DNA from: Mastigocoleus testarum BC008 | GTDB lineage: Bacteria > Cyanobacteriota > Cyanobacteriia > Cyanobacteriales > Nostocaceae | DNA: 64,000 nucleotides | Reading direction: 5' to 3' | Assembly (NCBI RefSeq): GCF_001456025.1 | Contig: NZ_LMTZ01000088.1 | Span: 62,001 to 126,000 of the forward strand | Shown: positions 46,112 to 55,403 of the stretch, piece by piece | Position numbering within the stretch: the stretch's first letter is position 1 | Layout of the letters: the number at the start of each line of letters is the position of its first letter | Notes under the pieces: model-generated | What the model saw: only the letters and a program-made list of their open reading frames with translations | What the model was told of the DNA's origin: nothing | The model's database searches: none | Made by a program: the position numbers and the translations under genes

Positions 46112-46575
46112 TACCACTGCGCGGAAGTCATTAGCAAAAGCGTGTCCGTAGGACATAAGTCAAAAGTATTATATTACCCTAGCTTCTGGACTTTATAAAT
46201 GGTTGCTTTATTTCCGCCTTAGTGTACATTTATTTGCTCCTCATAAGCCTTCAGAGGCGTTATAGATAACGTCTCTGTAAATTAATAGTAATGCTAATAA
46301 AATCTGACATAAAATTAACAATTAACTGCCAAATAAAGTAGTTTCAATTTCGAGATGTTATTTTATTAATATTTAGATAAATTATAATAATATCTACTGA
46401 CTCTGAACAAAATTTAAGTTAAGAAGGATGCACTACAGATAATATTTAATGAATTAGACGTGAGCTTATAAGTCTTATGAGATTTATTAATTATTTAAGA
46501 TTATCACAAGTTTTAACAACAAATATATTTCTCAAAACTCAAGCTCAATAGCAAAATAATAGTAGTAGCAAAATA
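46112..46575. other. Intergenic region with one GTAGAGA-type palindrome
   Basis: 464 bases upstream of the histidine kinase. It includes the imperfect palindrome at 46252-46277 and GC-rich AAGCGTGTCCGTAGGAC-like words near 46138. No gene was seen. Confidence 0.5.
46252..46277. repeat. Palindromic repeat related to the one at 13156
   Basis: CAGAGGCGTTA (46252-46262) pairs with TAACGTCTCTG (46267-46277) around TAGA, with one G-T wobble. The core AGAGgCGTT and AACGtCTCT resembles the GTAGAGATGTT/AACATCTCTAC stem at 13156. Confidence 0.7.
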
Positions 46576-47994
46576 GTGAAAAAATTTAGTAAACTCTGGA
46601 GAACAATTGACTCATCTTCTTTACGCTTTCGATTAACAGCTGGGATCGCAATTTTATCGACTGTAGCTTTAGGAGGTCTGGCTGGTTTAACTAGTTGGAG
46701 AATGCAGCAAATCTTGATTCAATCTCACAAGGATAATGTTGCAGAAATTAATGAAAGTATCCCACGGGATATGCAAGTTTACAGGCAAATGTATTCTCAA
46801 GAAGAAGCATTGCAAAAAGCAGTTGATAAGTCAACTATTAGTAATACGTTGGTGTGGGTTATAAATTCTGATAGTAAGGTTCTTGCACAGTCAAAATCTT
46901 TAGATAAATCTTCAAGTTTGAAGCAATCTCAATTACTTGCTCTCAAACAAGCGCCTTTATCACCAAAAGTTCGTCAATTAAGTAATCGTTACTTTGTATG
47001 GTGTGGGACTCCTCTGAAGGATAGTAGAGGAAAATCGTTGGGTAATTTATTTATAATGCATGATATTACTCGCGATCAAAGAATGTTTATTACACTTGTT
47101 CAAAACCTTTCTGTTGCGAGTGTGCTAGTAATTATTGCAATTTCAACGATCATTGCCTTTTATATTAGGCATTCTCTGCAGCCCTTACGTCAATTAAGTC
47201 ATATGACAGAAGTGATTTCTGTCGAAGATTTAGGTAAAGGACATCTATACTTGGAAAATGCACCTAGTGAAGTTAGGGAATTAGCTAAAACTTGTAATAT
47301 GATGCTCTCACGTCTTTCTGAGTCTTGGGAGAAAGAAAGACAATTTGTGAGTAACATTTCCCATGAATTACGTACTCCACTGGCGATTGTTCATGGATAT
47401 TTACAAAGTGTATTGCGACGTAAGCAGAATTTAACTGAAACCCAAAAAGAGGCTTTAGAAACTGCTGCTTCTGAAGCAGAAACCACTATTCGTTTACTGG
47501 AAGATTTATTAGAATTAGCACGCGCTGATAGCGGTCATTTACATTTGAAAATTCAATATTATGTATTAAATGATATTGTTGCCGAAGTTGTAGAAATGGC
47601 GCGTCAACATAGTAATAGACTAATTAAAATTGAAGGAGGAAATAATATTATTGAAGTTAAAACTGACTATAATCGGCTCAAACAAATCTTATTAAATTTA
47701 ATTGATAATGCAGTTAAATATTCTCCAGCTAATCAGCCAATTACTTTAAGTATTTTTAGACAAGGTTCAGAAGTAATTATTCAGATTTGCGATCGAGGTT
47801 ATGGTATTCCTTTACAACATCAATCGCGGATTTTTGAACGTTTTTATCGAGTAGATGAAGCACGTAACCGGGCTGGTGGAACTGGTTTAGGTTTATCCAT
47901 TGTCAAGACTTTGGTTGAGCAGATGGGTGGTAATATCAGTGTGCGTTCTAAGCAGGGTGAAGGAAGTACTTTTACAGTTAGTTTGCCGGTTTAG
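46576..47994 (+). CDS. Two-component sensor histidine kinase (orphan)
   Basis: Membrane histidine kinase of 472 residues from a GTG start. Residues about 20-40 and 172-193 are membrane spans with a periplasmic sensor between them. A HAMP-like linker follows, then HisKA with the phosphoacceptor His in SNISHELRTPLAIVHG (near 264) and the ATPase domain with LLNLIDNAVKYSPA, DRGYGIP, RIFERFYRVDEARNRAGG and GTGLGLSIVKTL. All catalytic boxes are intact. No response regulator adjoins it; a broken regulator gene lies 4 kb away at 52214-52492 on the opposite strand. The stimulus is unknown. Confidence 0.92.
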   Translation: MKKFSKLWRTIDSSSLRFRLTAGIAILSTVALGGLAGLTSWRMQQILIQSHKDNVAEINESIPRDMQVYRQMYSQEEALQKAVDKSTISNTLVWVINSDSKVLAQSKSLDKSSSLKQSQLLALKQAPLSPKVRQLSNRYFVWCGTPLKDSRGKSLGNLFIMHDITRDQRMFITLVQNLSVASVLVIIAISTIIAFYIRHSLQPLRQLSHMTEVISVEDLGKGHLYLENAPSEVRELAKTCNMMLSRLSESWEKERQFVSNISHELRTPLAIVHGYLQSVLRRKQNLTETQKEALETAASEAETTIRLLEDLLELARADSGHLHLKIQYYVLNDIVAEVVEMARQHSNRLIKIEGGNNIIEVKTDYNRLKQILLNLIDNAVKYSPANQPITLSIFRQGSEVIIQICDRGYGIPLQHQSRIFERFYRVDEARNRAGGTGLGLSIVKTLVEQMGGNISVRSKQGEGSTFTVSLPV

Positions 47995-49098
47995 GTGTAT
48001 TTTTGATAATTGAGAATTGGTAATTGGTAATCTTAATAGTTTACATTCAGAATTTAGCTTACGAGATTATTCAGCTATGTAAATCGAACGCAAAATAAAT
48101 AACCAGGGTTTTATCAGCAACTTATACTGTATGTTTTTAATATTTGTCTGCTATATTAGGATTACAAACTAAAAAAATACCGTCAATTAACTTCGTCAAT
48201 TTTTAGTATATTTAATTTCTTATTAGTAATTTCTCACTTCGTTTTATTTCTCCCATTCTTGATTCGATTTCTGTTTAATTAGTTTCCAGGAATAATTTCA
48301 AAGTGAATAAGTGCAAAATTAATAAGAATAAATGATTCTTGGGTGTGAGCTTCGTAAATTCAAGTTCTATTTATTCTTGAGCAAAATTCAATTATCGACG
48401 TCATCAAAAAAACAGTGATATCTTGCAGCATTCTCAATAACCGCCTTGGATTAAAATCCCAGGCTCATAAACAAAGTCTGATAAATCAGACTAGTCAAGG
48501 GTTTAGCTATGCTAAGAGTGCGTTTTAACGTACTTTGTCTATGAGCCTGAAAATTTATTTCAAGGTGGGAATTTGGGCTAAATGACATTGTTGTAAGTTA
48601 TCAGTTTAGGGATAATTTTGGAAGTTACTTCCCTACCCTATCCCAATATTATAAAAAATAATAAACGAAAAACTCATGGGGAGTGAAAATCATCTCAAAA
48701 TCCTATTTAAACAAAATTTCAGGGTTTGGAAGTTACGAATTAATTTAAATTATTTATCAGTAATGGTAATAATTATTTAAGGCTAACTCATATCTTGCAC
48801 CTGTGAGTGTTAACCCAGATAAATTCAAAATACATGCCATAAGGCTACCTAATTTTTATGACTTTATATCACTAAGTTAAGGGTTCTGGCTTTTTACTGA
48901 GTAATACATTTACATCAATTTTTGTTGGTGCAAGATGTAAGCTAAGCGAATGCAGTGCGATCGCTTATTAATTGGATTCAAAAAATATTAAATAGCTCAA
49001 TACAATTGATTTAAATTAGCCTTTAATTTTCAAGTCTGAATTTAATTAAAACCTGAGCTTCAAACCTGAATTTTTGAAAAATTATCCCTATTCTCGAA
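47995..49098. other. Long intergenic region with an inverted-repeat element
   Basis: 1104 bases without a supported gene. The one clear element is the 90-bp inverted repeat at 48460-48549. The rest is AT-rich. A HIP1-like GCGATCGC occurs at 48957-48964. Confidence 0.5.
48460..48549. repeat. 90-bp inverted-repeat element (CAGGCTCATARACAAAGT ends)
   Basis: CAGGCTCATAAACAAAGT (48460-48477) is matched by ACTTTGTCTATGAGCCTG (48532-48549), with 17 of 18 pairs. Within it, TCTGAT and ATCAGA (48477-48490) form a second stem. There is no coding frame. It could be a miniature element or an RNA hairpin. Confidence 0.7.
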
Positions 49099-49488
49099 TT
49101 AATCATCTTCATACTCAGCCCAAGAATTAGGTGTTTCCGATACTGAAACCTTGAGCTTCACACCTGTGGGTAAAATTTTCTTAGTTTTATCATAAATATA
49201 TTTAGCAATCATCTCGGCGGTGGTTTCATACTCTGGAGGCATGACTTCGTTTAAAATACAGTGGTCTAGTCCGCCTTTGGTGACATCTCTTTTCGCCCAG
49301 CGCAGCGTCCTAAAATCAGCAACCATTACCGGATGAGGACAGTATTCTGAAGTGTGTAGCTCGGATGCAGTAGCTTCCATTTTTACCGTGTAATTATGTC
49401 CGTGCATCCTACCGCAAGGCCCATCATAATCTTTAATATAGTGGGCACTACTAAAGGAAAATTCTGTTACTAGTTTCCATTTGGGCAT
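49099..49488 (-). CDS. queD: 6-carboxytetrahydropterin synthase
   Basis: Makes 6-carboxy-5,6,7,8-tetrahydropterin from 7,8-dihydroneopterin triphosphate in queuosine synthesis (PTPS/QueD family). The 129 residues carry the zinc ligands His16 (SSAHYI), His29 and His31 (RMHGHNYT), and the catalytic Cys25. The second half has GLDHCILNEVMPPEYETTAEMI, matching the conserved LDHxxLN segment and catalytic Asp/His/Glu. It is a single gene; no other queuosine gene is visible, so it could instead be a pterin-synthesis PTPS. A preceding GGAGG-like purine stretch (AGGAGGTGAATCG) lies 5-10 bp before the ATG. Confidence 0.9.
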   Translation of the reverse strand: MPKWKLVTEFSFSSAHYIKDYDGPCGRMHGHNYTVKMEATASELHTSEYCPHPVMVADFRTLRWAKRDVTKGGLDHCILNEVMPPEYETTAEMIAKYIYDKTKKILPTGVKLKVSVSETPNSWAEYEDD

Positions 49489-49679
49489 TACGATTCACCT
49501 CCTAGGCAATGAAATGGTAAGCAACCATTGTATGCCTATTTTCATTTTATCTCAGTCTATATTGACCAAAAATAATAACGTTGCCGAAAAATAAAAGCTT
49601 ATGACCGACAACTGTAGCCCGTAAGAAAATAGCTTTAGCGATCTGCTGACTGATAAATTCCTCAACTCCCAACTACATT

Positions 49680-50348
49680 TTAAGAACTAAAAGCTGGCAG
49701 AATAAATGCCATAATAATACCCCCAATCACGAATACTTCAGTCATTTTCAGTAGCCAGTTGGAGTGGTTAATTCTGATTCCTCTAAACCAAAAAGGTGGG
49801 GTATCTCGATCGCGTACTCCCCAATGAAACATCGATAATAACAGCGGAACTCCCCCTACTTTGACTCCAAATAGTAGATGTAATGCGAGACTAATCAAGA
49901 CACATGTCCATGCAACTAAATGACTGAGATACCATTGGTGGTAAATTTCTCCAGCAGGAAGCCATTCTTCTTTCATCATTCGACCAGTTAGCACGGAAAA
50001 GGTTACCGCAAGCAACATCAATGTATTTACCAGACGATGTATAGATGTCCACCAAACTGATGAACGAAGTTGTGTCAATTGTTTAAAAGACTGCTCTTGT
50101 AATAGGCGATGATGACCGATATGGAAACTGTACAAAGCAAAAACTGGGAGAAGTAATAGAAATATTAAAGCGATAGTGCCATGAATACCTTGAATATCCT
50201 CTAGTTTTGGTAAAGCTAAACTACCCCAACGTTTATCATAGGTGTTGTAAACCCAAAAACCTGAAACTAACGCCAAAATCGCTAGTAGTCCAGTTGTAGC
50301 GTGTAATATTCGTAGTAGAACAGGTTGGTATGGAGTAGACTGTGGCAT
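49680..50348 (-). CDS. Cytochrome b/b561-like membrane protein
   Basis: A 222-residue membrane protein with about four hydrophobic spans and histidines at helix positions that could ligand heme: LLRILHATTGLLAILAL, GIHGTIALIFLLLLP, YSFHIGHHRLL, WTSIHRLVNTLMLLA, SHLVAWTCVLISLALHLLFG. The pattern is that of the cytochrome b561/Ni-Fe hydrogenase cytochrome b superfamily. No partner oxidoreductase gene is nearby. The electron donor and acceptor are unknown. Confidence 0.8.
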   Translation of the reverse strand: MPQSTPYQPVLLRILHATTGLLAILALVSGFWVYNTYDKRWGSLALPKLEDIQGIHGTIALIFLLLLPVFALYSFHIGHHRLLQEQSFKQLTQLRSSVWWTSIHRLVNTLMLLAVTFSVLTGRMMKEEWLPAGEIYHQWYLSHLVAWTCVLISLALHLLFGVKVGGVPLLLSMFHWGVRDRDTPPFWFRGIRINHSNWLLKMTEVFVIGGIIMAFILPAFSS

Positions 50349-50441
50349 ATTAAAATGATTTCTAAATTAAGAGTTTATTGAACAATAGCAAAATCAATAT
50401 TTTTGCTGAAAGGTTAATTAAAGGTTAGTTACTAGTTGTTA

Positions 50442-51017
50442 TTAATAAATGAGGTCGTTTGGAATTTCGCCGATAAATTCAACACGTTTATCCCAGTCAG
50501 GAATACGTTGTTTCCAATACTCGAGATTATGGGTTTGTGTCGAGTACTCTTCCTCTAGCGATAGCAATAGTTCTACCTCCGTTCTATTAAGCTTATTTTC
50601 AGACTCTAATTCTTGAAGTCTTCTCATCTCATCGCCAATTTTTCCGGAAGATAATTCAATAAAAACTATGCAATATCCATTCCCACAGCTACTAATCTGA
50701 TTATCTGCATAAGAAAAGCACAGTCTGTCAATTTGACATCCGTGGTAATATTGCAATTCTTCCTCTACTCCAGAAAGTACGCGTTTTCTTATAAGGTCAG
50801 GAATAATTTCGGTGGATTGATTTCCAAAATAGCAACAGCTATTATCTACTACGTCACCAACTCTAAGCGGTTGATTAGTAGCAACGCTAATAGATCTAAA
50901 TTGATAACCTTGTAATTTATAAACAAAGCGATTGTGAACCAAGCCGATTTCAGCAAGAAGGTGATAAATGTAAGTAGGTAGATTTCTCGGCTTAAGGTTT
51001 AAAATTTTTTTATCCAC
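50442..51017 (-). CDS. Hypothetical protein
   Basis: A 191-residue soluble protein from a GTG at 51017, chosen because GGAGG lies exactly 6 bp upstream; an in-frame GTG at 51089 has no such signal. It begins VDKKILNLKPRNLPTYIYHL. The central part has six Cys, including DNSCCYFG, HGCQIDRLCF and SSCGNGYC, and the end is charged and helical (EVELLLSLEEEYSTQTHNLE). I do not recognise the family. The next gene is co-oriented, but the 184-bp gap does not prove an operon. Confidence 0.55.
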   Translation of the reverse strand: MDKKILNLKPRNLPTYIYHLLAEIGLVHNRFVYKLQGYQFRSISVATNQPLRVGDVVDNSCCYFGNQSTEIIPDLIRKRVLSGVEEELQYYHGCQIDRLCFSYADNQISSCGNGYCIVFIELSSGKIGDEMRRLQELESENKLNRTEVELLLSLEEEYSTQTHNLEYWKQRIPDWDKRVEFIGEIPNDLIY

Positions 51018-51201
51018 AGTTATCCTCCATTTTCGTTTTTGTGGGTAAAACAAAAAAATAAATTTTTGCAGAGGTTGCACATGTCTCACCTCGCCGAATT
51101 AAACTGTTTTTCTGACTATTATTTTTGTGTCAATTATTTTTTGTACCTTGATTAATTGACAACCTATACTTACTTTCGACTTGTTACCAATGCGTATATC
51201 A

Positions 51202-51969
51202 CTAATCTATTCTACGCCAAGCTTGCATAAGCTTAGTGACAACTTTGTTGGTTAGCATATGCTTAATTGACTTCAATAGAGCAAAGATAAAAGGTTCTCT
51301 TAAACCAGGTGAGATAGTAAAAGACGATCCTTTTTCCCGCTGTAACATAGATGGAATATTCGCTATTTTTGCTCGTTGAAGACTTTCGACAAGTTGTTCG
51401 GCTAAGAGTGGGTACCCCAACTCTAATGCAACTTCGACTATCGAGAGAGTATGCAGTTGTGCAGTAGAATTTTGTGCTTTTTTACAATAGAGCATTCCTA
51501 AATCCAACTCATCTTCCAAGTCATTAGCAAGCCGAATTAGTAGAACTTGTCGCTCTACCTGCGAAAGCTCATTTATTCTACTACGAGCAATACTAATAGC
51601 TTGCTCATCCCAGGCTAATGATGTATAAAGAGCCACAATAGACTCTACCTCTTCACCCACTAGCTGTGCTAAGTATTTCTGTTTAGCCTGAGTAATCCCG
51701 TATTGTCTGTTTCCAAAATCCCCTTGTGCATAAGCAGCATGGAGGAGACCCGCAACTACAACACTTACCGGAGAACTTTGTGTAATGAGAATACTAGCGG
51801 TACCAATCGAATGAGCCACAAAAGGCTTCCCGTTCGCCCGGTATCTTCCGGAAAATAGTTTCATTGCGAGTTCATAAGCTTGAAAAGTACGGGTCAAATC
51901 GGCATCGGAGTACTTAGCTTCAATGATCTGGTTGTACAGTTGTAGATTAGTTTGAGCATATGAGTGCAT
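51202..51969 (-). CDS. HD-domain-like protein with altered metal site
   Basis: A 255-residue all-alpha protein. I chose the ATG at 51969 because a perfect AGGAGG lies 5 bp before it; an in-frame start at 52068 adds 33 residues with no such signal. FVAHSIGTASILI and VVVAGLLHAAYAQGDFG recall the RelA/SpoT-type HD fold (FvsHpi...HD), but the HD pair is His-Ala, and RLANDLEDELDLG stands where KLADRLHN would be. Such proteins are probably not (p)ppGpp hydrolases. The function is unknown. It lies upstream of the hypothetical gene on the same strand. Confidence 0.65.
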   Translation of the reverse strand: MHSYAQTNLQLYNQIIEAKYSDADLTRTFQAYELAMKLFSGRYRANGKPFVAHSIGTASILITQSSPVSVVVAGLLHAAYAQGDFGNRQYGITQAKQKYLAQLVGEEVESIVALYTSLAWDEQAISIARSRINELSQVERQVLLIRLANDLEDELDLGMLYCKKAQNSTAQLHTLSIVEVALELGYPLLAEQLVESLQRAKIANIPSMLQREKGSSFTISPGLREPFIFALLKSIKHMLTNKVVTKLMQAWRRID

Positions 51970-52213
51970 TGATTCCTCCTCAAATAAAAAGTAAAGGTAA
52001 CTTGTGTGAGGAACGTATGGAATATTTACCAAAGACGGCAATACACTCTGTAATTTCCCCAACAACAAATCACCTTTATTTTTTTTGAAAGGTCTAAGAG
52101 CCTTTAAAATTTTAGTTATAAAAAGTTAAGAACTAGGAAATATTAAACCGATTTAGTCCAAATTAATTTTCACTACTGATAGCATCTTCTTAAAACAAAA
52201 TCTCTTAACATCA

Positions 52214-52492
52214 TTACGGCTCAAAGTATGTAAATACTTTGCCTGAATCCAGGATAAAATAGGCTTGAATAAGCACCTTAGAATTATTAGCTCTTAACCT
52301 ATGATAAAGTTTAATTCCACCTAATTTGGGCAACATTATATCTAATAAAATAAAATCGTATTCAGCCGCTTGTGAATATTCCCATCCCTCAATTCCATCT
52401 CTAGTAATATCAACAATATGCTGTTGATATCTCAAATTTTCTGCTAAGGATTTAGCGATGCGGTCGTCATCTTCAACAATTAAGAACCTCAT
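52214..52492 (-). pseudogene. Truncated response regulator (receiver domain fragment)
   Basis: The frame begins MRFLIVEDDDRIAKSLAENL, with the acidic pair (Asp8, Asp9), phosphoacceptor Asp51 in LLDIMLPKLGG and the start of the following helix, all typical of OmpR-type regulators. After about residue 75 the similarity stops and an unrelated tail (QAYFILDSGKVFTYFEP) leads to a stop. The conserved Thr and Lys and the whole DNA-binding domain are missing. It is a gene fragment, not a functional regulator. Its neighbour is a PepSY-domain gene, a usual partner of two-component genes, beyond a MITE-like element. Confidence 0.8.
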
Positions 52493-52536
52493 TGCTTTCC
52501 TCTTTAAAATAAGGCTACAATTATCAAAATAATTTG

Positions 52537-52745
52537 TAACGGAACCTAGACATTTTTTGATTCAAAAAAGCCTCAAACCTTCATGGACAGATAGTTTTAC
52601 ACCAATTGGTTTTTTTCTCGATATATCTGAGTTATTGTTAGCGCTACACTCTGCTAAAAGTGATATACAGGGGTTTGAATCCAGTGGCTTGTCATGACTG
52701 GGATTTGAAGCTTTTTATTCCTTATTTTTTGTCTAAGTCCCGCTA
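52537..52745. mobile_element. MITE-like element of the TAGCGGGACTTAGAC family, copy 2
   Basis: 209 bp bounded by TAACGGAACCTAGAC (52537-52551) and GTCTAAGTCCCGCTA (52731-52745). Internal words such as TTCAAAAAAGCCTCAAA, ACACCAATTGGTTTTT and TCGATATATCTGAG match copy 1 (39367-39555) in the opposite orientation. It lies between the broken response regulator and the PepSY gene. No transposase frame. Confidence 0.78.
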
Positions 52746-52785
52746 ATCGCCGAAACGAAATCAGATGTCAAATCAAAAATTTTAT

Positions 52786-53184
52786 TTATCGATCAGAGGG
52801 GAGTTGAACGCTATTAGGGACCTTAACACTACTTTGTAAGCTATCTTCGACAGCCCCCTCTTTACCCGCAGGTTCGCTACCTAAGACTTTACCGTTTCCC
52901 GCATCCACGTAGACTACTGTCTTCTCTGACTCTACTTCGTAATACAAACTGCGATTTTCATTTGCATCCAGTTCGACTTCTTCAACTTCACCTTTTAAAG
53001 TACTTTGAGCAGCTTTCTTGGCTTGTTCGGCTGTAATCTTAGCATAGGGGCGTAATTTGGCTGCTATTTGACGTTCTTGTTGCTCTTCATTGGGAGATTC
53101 TGCTCGGACAACAGGAGACACTCCTGCTACTCCCAAAGTAGTAACTAAAAGAGTAGTTAGTAGAGCTTTGATTGAGTTTTCCAT
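52786..53184 (-). CDS. Secreted PepSY-domain protein
   Basis: A 132-residue exported protein. Residues 1-28 are a signal peptide (LLTTLLVTTLGVAGVSPVVRA, cleavage after RA). The mature part carries one PepSY domain: AKITAEQAKKAAQSTLKGEV, ENRSLYYEVE, KTVVYVDAGNGKVLGSEP. PepSY domains can inhibit peptidases or bind metals and commonly accompany sensor kinases. It lies upstream of the truncated response regulator on the same strand, so the two were probably once co-transcribed. Confidence 0.85.
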   Translation of the reverse strand: MENSIKALLTTLLVTTLGVAGVSPVVRAESPNEEQQERQIAAKLRPYAKITAEQAKKAAQSTLKGEVEEVELDANENRSLYYEVESEKTVVYVDAGNGKVLGSEPAGKEGAVEDSLQSSVKVPNSVQLPSDR

Positions 53185-53585
53185 CTTTTGAATCTCTTAA
53201 CTTATGAGTGTTTAGTTGGTTGATTTTAAGTTAGAAGATCAATGTCAAGAACTTTGTAATTTTGCGAATTATTTTGGCTCCATTGGACTGATTAAAATTA
53301 GACATAAAATTTGATATACTCAAATCTATACACAAATGCTTTGCAATAGTACACTTTTAATTAGTAAAAATCGTAAAGCTAGGGATCAAAAATTTGGTAT
53401 GAATGAAGCTGGTAGCTTACGGTTTAAGAAATTTATAGCAGTTGATATTTTGAATATGTCCGAAAAATTTGCTGGTATAAAATCAATACGAAGTAAGTAA
53501 ATGAATAAGTAAGTAAGTAAATAAATAAATAAATACTAAATACCAATTTGTTAATAAATATTTCCCATTATTACCTCAACAAATC
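53185..53585. other. Divergent intergenic region with a tetranucleotide repeat
   Basis: 401 bases between the PepSY gene and the MFS transporter. An AT-rich AAGT/AAAT array runs at 53490-53536. No gene was seen. Confidence 0.5.
53490..53536. repeat. Tetranucleotide tandem repeat (AAGT/AAAT)
   Basis: About eleven consecutive units of AAGT and AAAT (with one ATGA) ending 50 bp before the MFS GTG. Slippage could change its length and hence the spacing of promoter elements. Confidence 0.75.
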
Positions 53586-54767
53586 GTGAAAGCGTTATTA
53601 TCTCAAAAGCTTCCTCGTAATATCTGGTTTCTAGGATTTGTCAGTTTACTAACTGATATAAATTCTAAAATGATCCAGTCCATCCTGCCTTTATTTCTGG
53701 TTTCTGTTTTGGGAACGAATTTAGTTACGGTAGGGGTAATTGAAGGAATTGCTGAATCTACCGCCTCTGTTTTAAAAATATTTTCCGGCGCACTCAGCGA
53801 TTATTGGGGAAGGCGCAAACAATTGGCTTTAGCAGGATATGGACTATCAGCATTAGTTACTCCGCTATTTGCGATCGCTACAACTCCAGCTTGGGTTTTA
53901 TTTGCTCGTTTCGCTGACAGAGTAGGTAAAGGAATTCGTGTTGCTCCCCGCAATGCATTAGTCGCCGATGTTACCCCACCTTCCCAACGTGGAGCAGCCT
54001 ACGGGTTACGACAATCTTTAGATACTATAGGTGCTTTCAGCGGACCATTTATTGCTACAGCGTTATTATTTTACTCCAACCAAAACTTTCGCTTAGTCTT
54101 TTGGTTAGCAATGATACCGGGCTTCATGGCGATCGCCATACTTTGTTACGGCGTCCGAGAAACTCCCAGGACAAATAGTGAAAAACGTAATCCTTTACAG
54201 TGGAGTACACTCAAAAGATTGAGTAAAACTTACTGGCTGTTAGTTGTAGTGGCATTATTATTTAATTTAGGTAACTTTAGCGATGCATTTTTACTACTAA
54301 GAGCACAGCAAATCGGCGTTCCTACAAGCTTGATCCCTCTTAGTTTCGTAGTCATGAACGTCACTTATGGATTAAGTGCTTACCCCGTGGGTGTATTGTC
54401 AGACAGAATTGGTCGTAAAGGGTTACTAATTAGTGGATTTACACTATTTTCCTTAGTTTATTTTGGTTTTGCTGCAGTTCAAACACCCTGGCAAATCTGG
54501 GTACTTTTTGGGTTGTGTGGCTTGTATTTAGGTAAAACTAAAGGCTTACTACTCGCTTTAGTTGCTGACATGGTTCCCGAAGATTTACGGGGTACAGCAT
54601 TTGGACTAATTAATTTAATCACTGGTTTAGCGCTATTACCAGCTAGCCTTCTAGCGGGAATATTATGGGAACAAATCGGTCCTCAAGTTACATTCACGGT
54701 TAGCGGTGGATTTGCGATCGCAGCAATCCTAGTGCTATTAATTTCTCCTAAACATCGAATGTCCTAA
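53586..54767 (+). CDS. MFS transporter
   Basis: Twelve-span major facilitator protein of 393 residues starting at a GTG. GTNLVTVGVIEGIAESTASV begins the second helix; SDYWGRRKQLALAGYG is the loop-2/3 signature (motif A) and FADRVGKGIRVAPRNAL lies between helices 4 and 5. Motif A recurs as LSDRIGRKGLLISGF in the second half. The substrate is unknown; several bacterial relatives are multidrug or sugar exporters. The gene is plus-strand, divergent from the PepSY gene. Confidence 0.88.
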   Translation: MKALLSQKLPRNIWFLGFVSLLTDINSKMIQSILPLFLVSVLGTNLVTVGVIEGIAESTASVLKIFSGALSDYWGRRKQLALAGYGLSALVTPLFAIATTPAWVLFARFADRVGKGIRVAPRNALVADVTPPSQRGAAYGLRQSLDTIGAFSGPFIATALLFYSNQNFRLVFWLAMIPGFMAIAILCYGVRETPRTNSEKRNPLQWSTLKRLSKTYWLLVVVALLFNLGNFSDAFLLLRAQQIGVPTSLIPLSFVVMNVTYGLSAYPVGVLSDRIGRKGLLISGFTLFSLVYFGFAAVQTPWQIWVLFGLCGLYLGKTKGLLLALVADMVPEDLRGTAFGLINLITGLALLPASLLAGILWEQIGPQVTFTVSGGFAIAAILVLLISPKHRMS

Positions 54768-55403
54768 ACATTGAAGTTGTCATAAAAGCAAAAAATTTTT
54801 CGTCTCCATACTGTTGCTACACAATGGTACTGAGCTACTAGGTTTAACCCGGAACTGATACCAAATCCGATTTTTAAGACCCCTTTATATTTTTTGGGAT
54901 TTCCCCCACACCTCCCACACCTCCCACACCTCCCACACCTCCCACACTTCCCACACCTCCCACACCTGTCAGACCTCCCACACTCCCCACACTTCCCTCT
55001 CTCATTCTAAAAAGGGGTAATGAACCCGGAACTGAGGTGATATTTTAGGTTGTTAATAGTAGGTTTGGCTTAACAGCGCGAAACGTCCAAAAGCCTGTAA
55101 TGTAAAGCTTTGAAGAATTTGCTACTAGTTCCGAAAAAATATCCGGAGTCATGTCAGTAGGAGATGTAGTTATATATCAAGGAAAGGTTCCAACTTCGGA
55201 CCACTAACCAACAAATCACAATTGCATAACTTTAGGTAATCAAACCTATATATAAGTAGAAAGCGAAAAACATCTAATCTGAAAATCAGTCTCAAAGTCA
55301 GAGTTAAATAAATTGTCCTCTGAAGGCTGATAACTAAGAACAAAGTAATTCATCACTAACAAATATTAACTCTAAAACTCCCATACTGGGGAGAAGGATT
55401 ATT
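54768..55403. other. Intergenic region with a C-rich minisatellite
   Basis: 636 bases with a nonamer array (54904-54996) flanked by AACCCGGAACTGA direct repeats (54846-54858, 55023-55035) and by an inverted ACCCCTTT/AAAGGGGT pair. No gene was seen. Confidence 0.55.
54904..54996. repeat. C-rich nonamer tandem array (CTCCCACAC)
   Basis: About ten units of CTCCCACAC in near-perfect register, with variants CTTCCCACA and CTGTCAGAC. The strand bias (almost no G on the plus strand) suits slippage or unusual single-strand structure. It is bounded by 13-bp direct repeats AACCCGGAACTGA. Confidence 0.85.

Noticed and set aside
52660..52700. GTTTGAATCC word resembling a tRNA T-loop
   Set aside because: No acceptor, D or anticodon stem can be folded around it; it lies inside the MITE-like element.
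54904..54996. Possible CRISPR array
   Set aside because: Units are contiguous nonamers with no spacers; it is a minisatellite.
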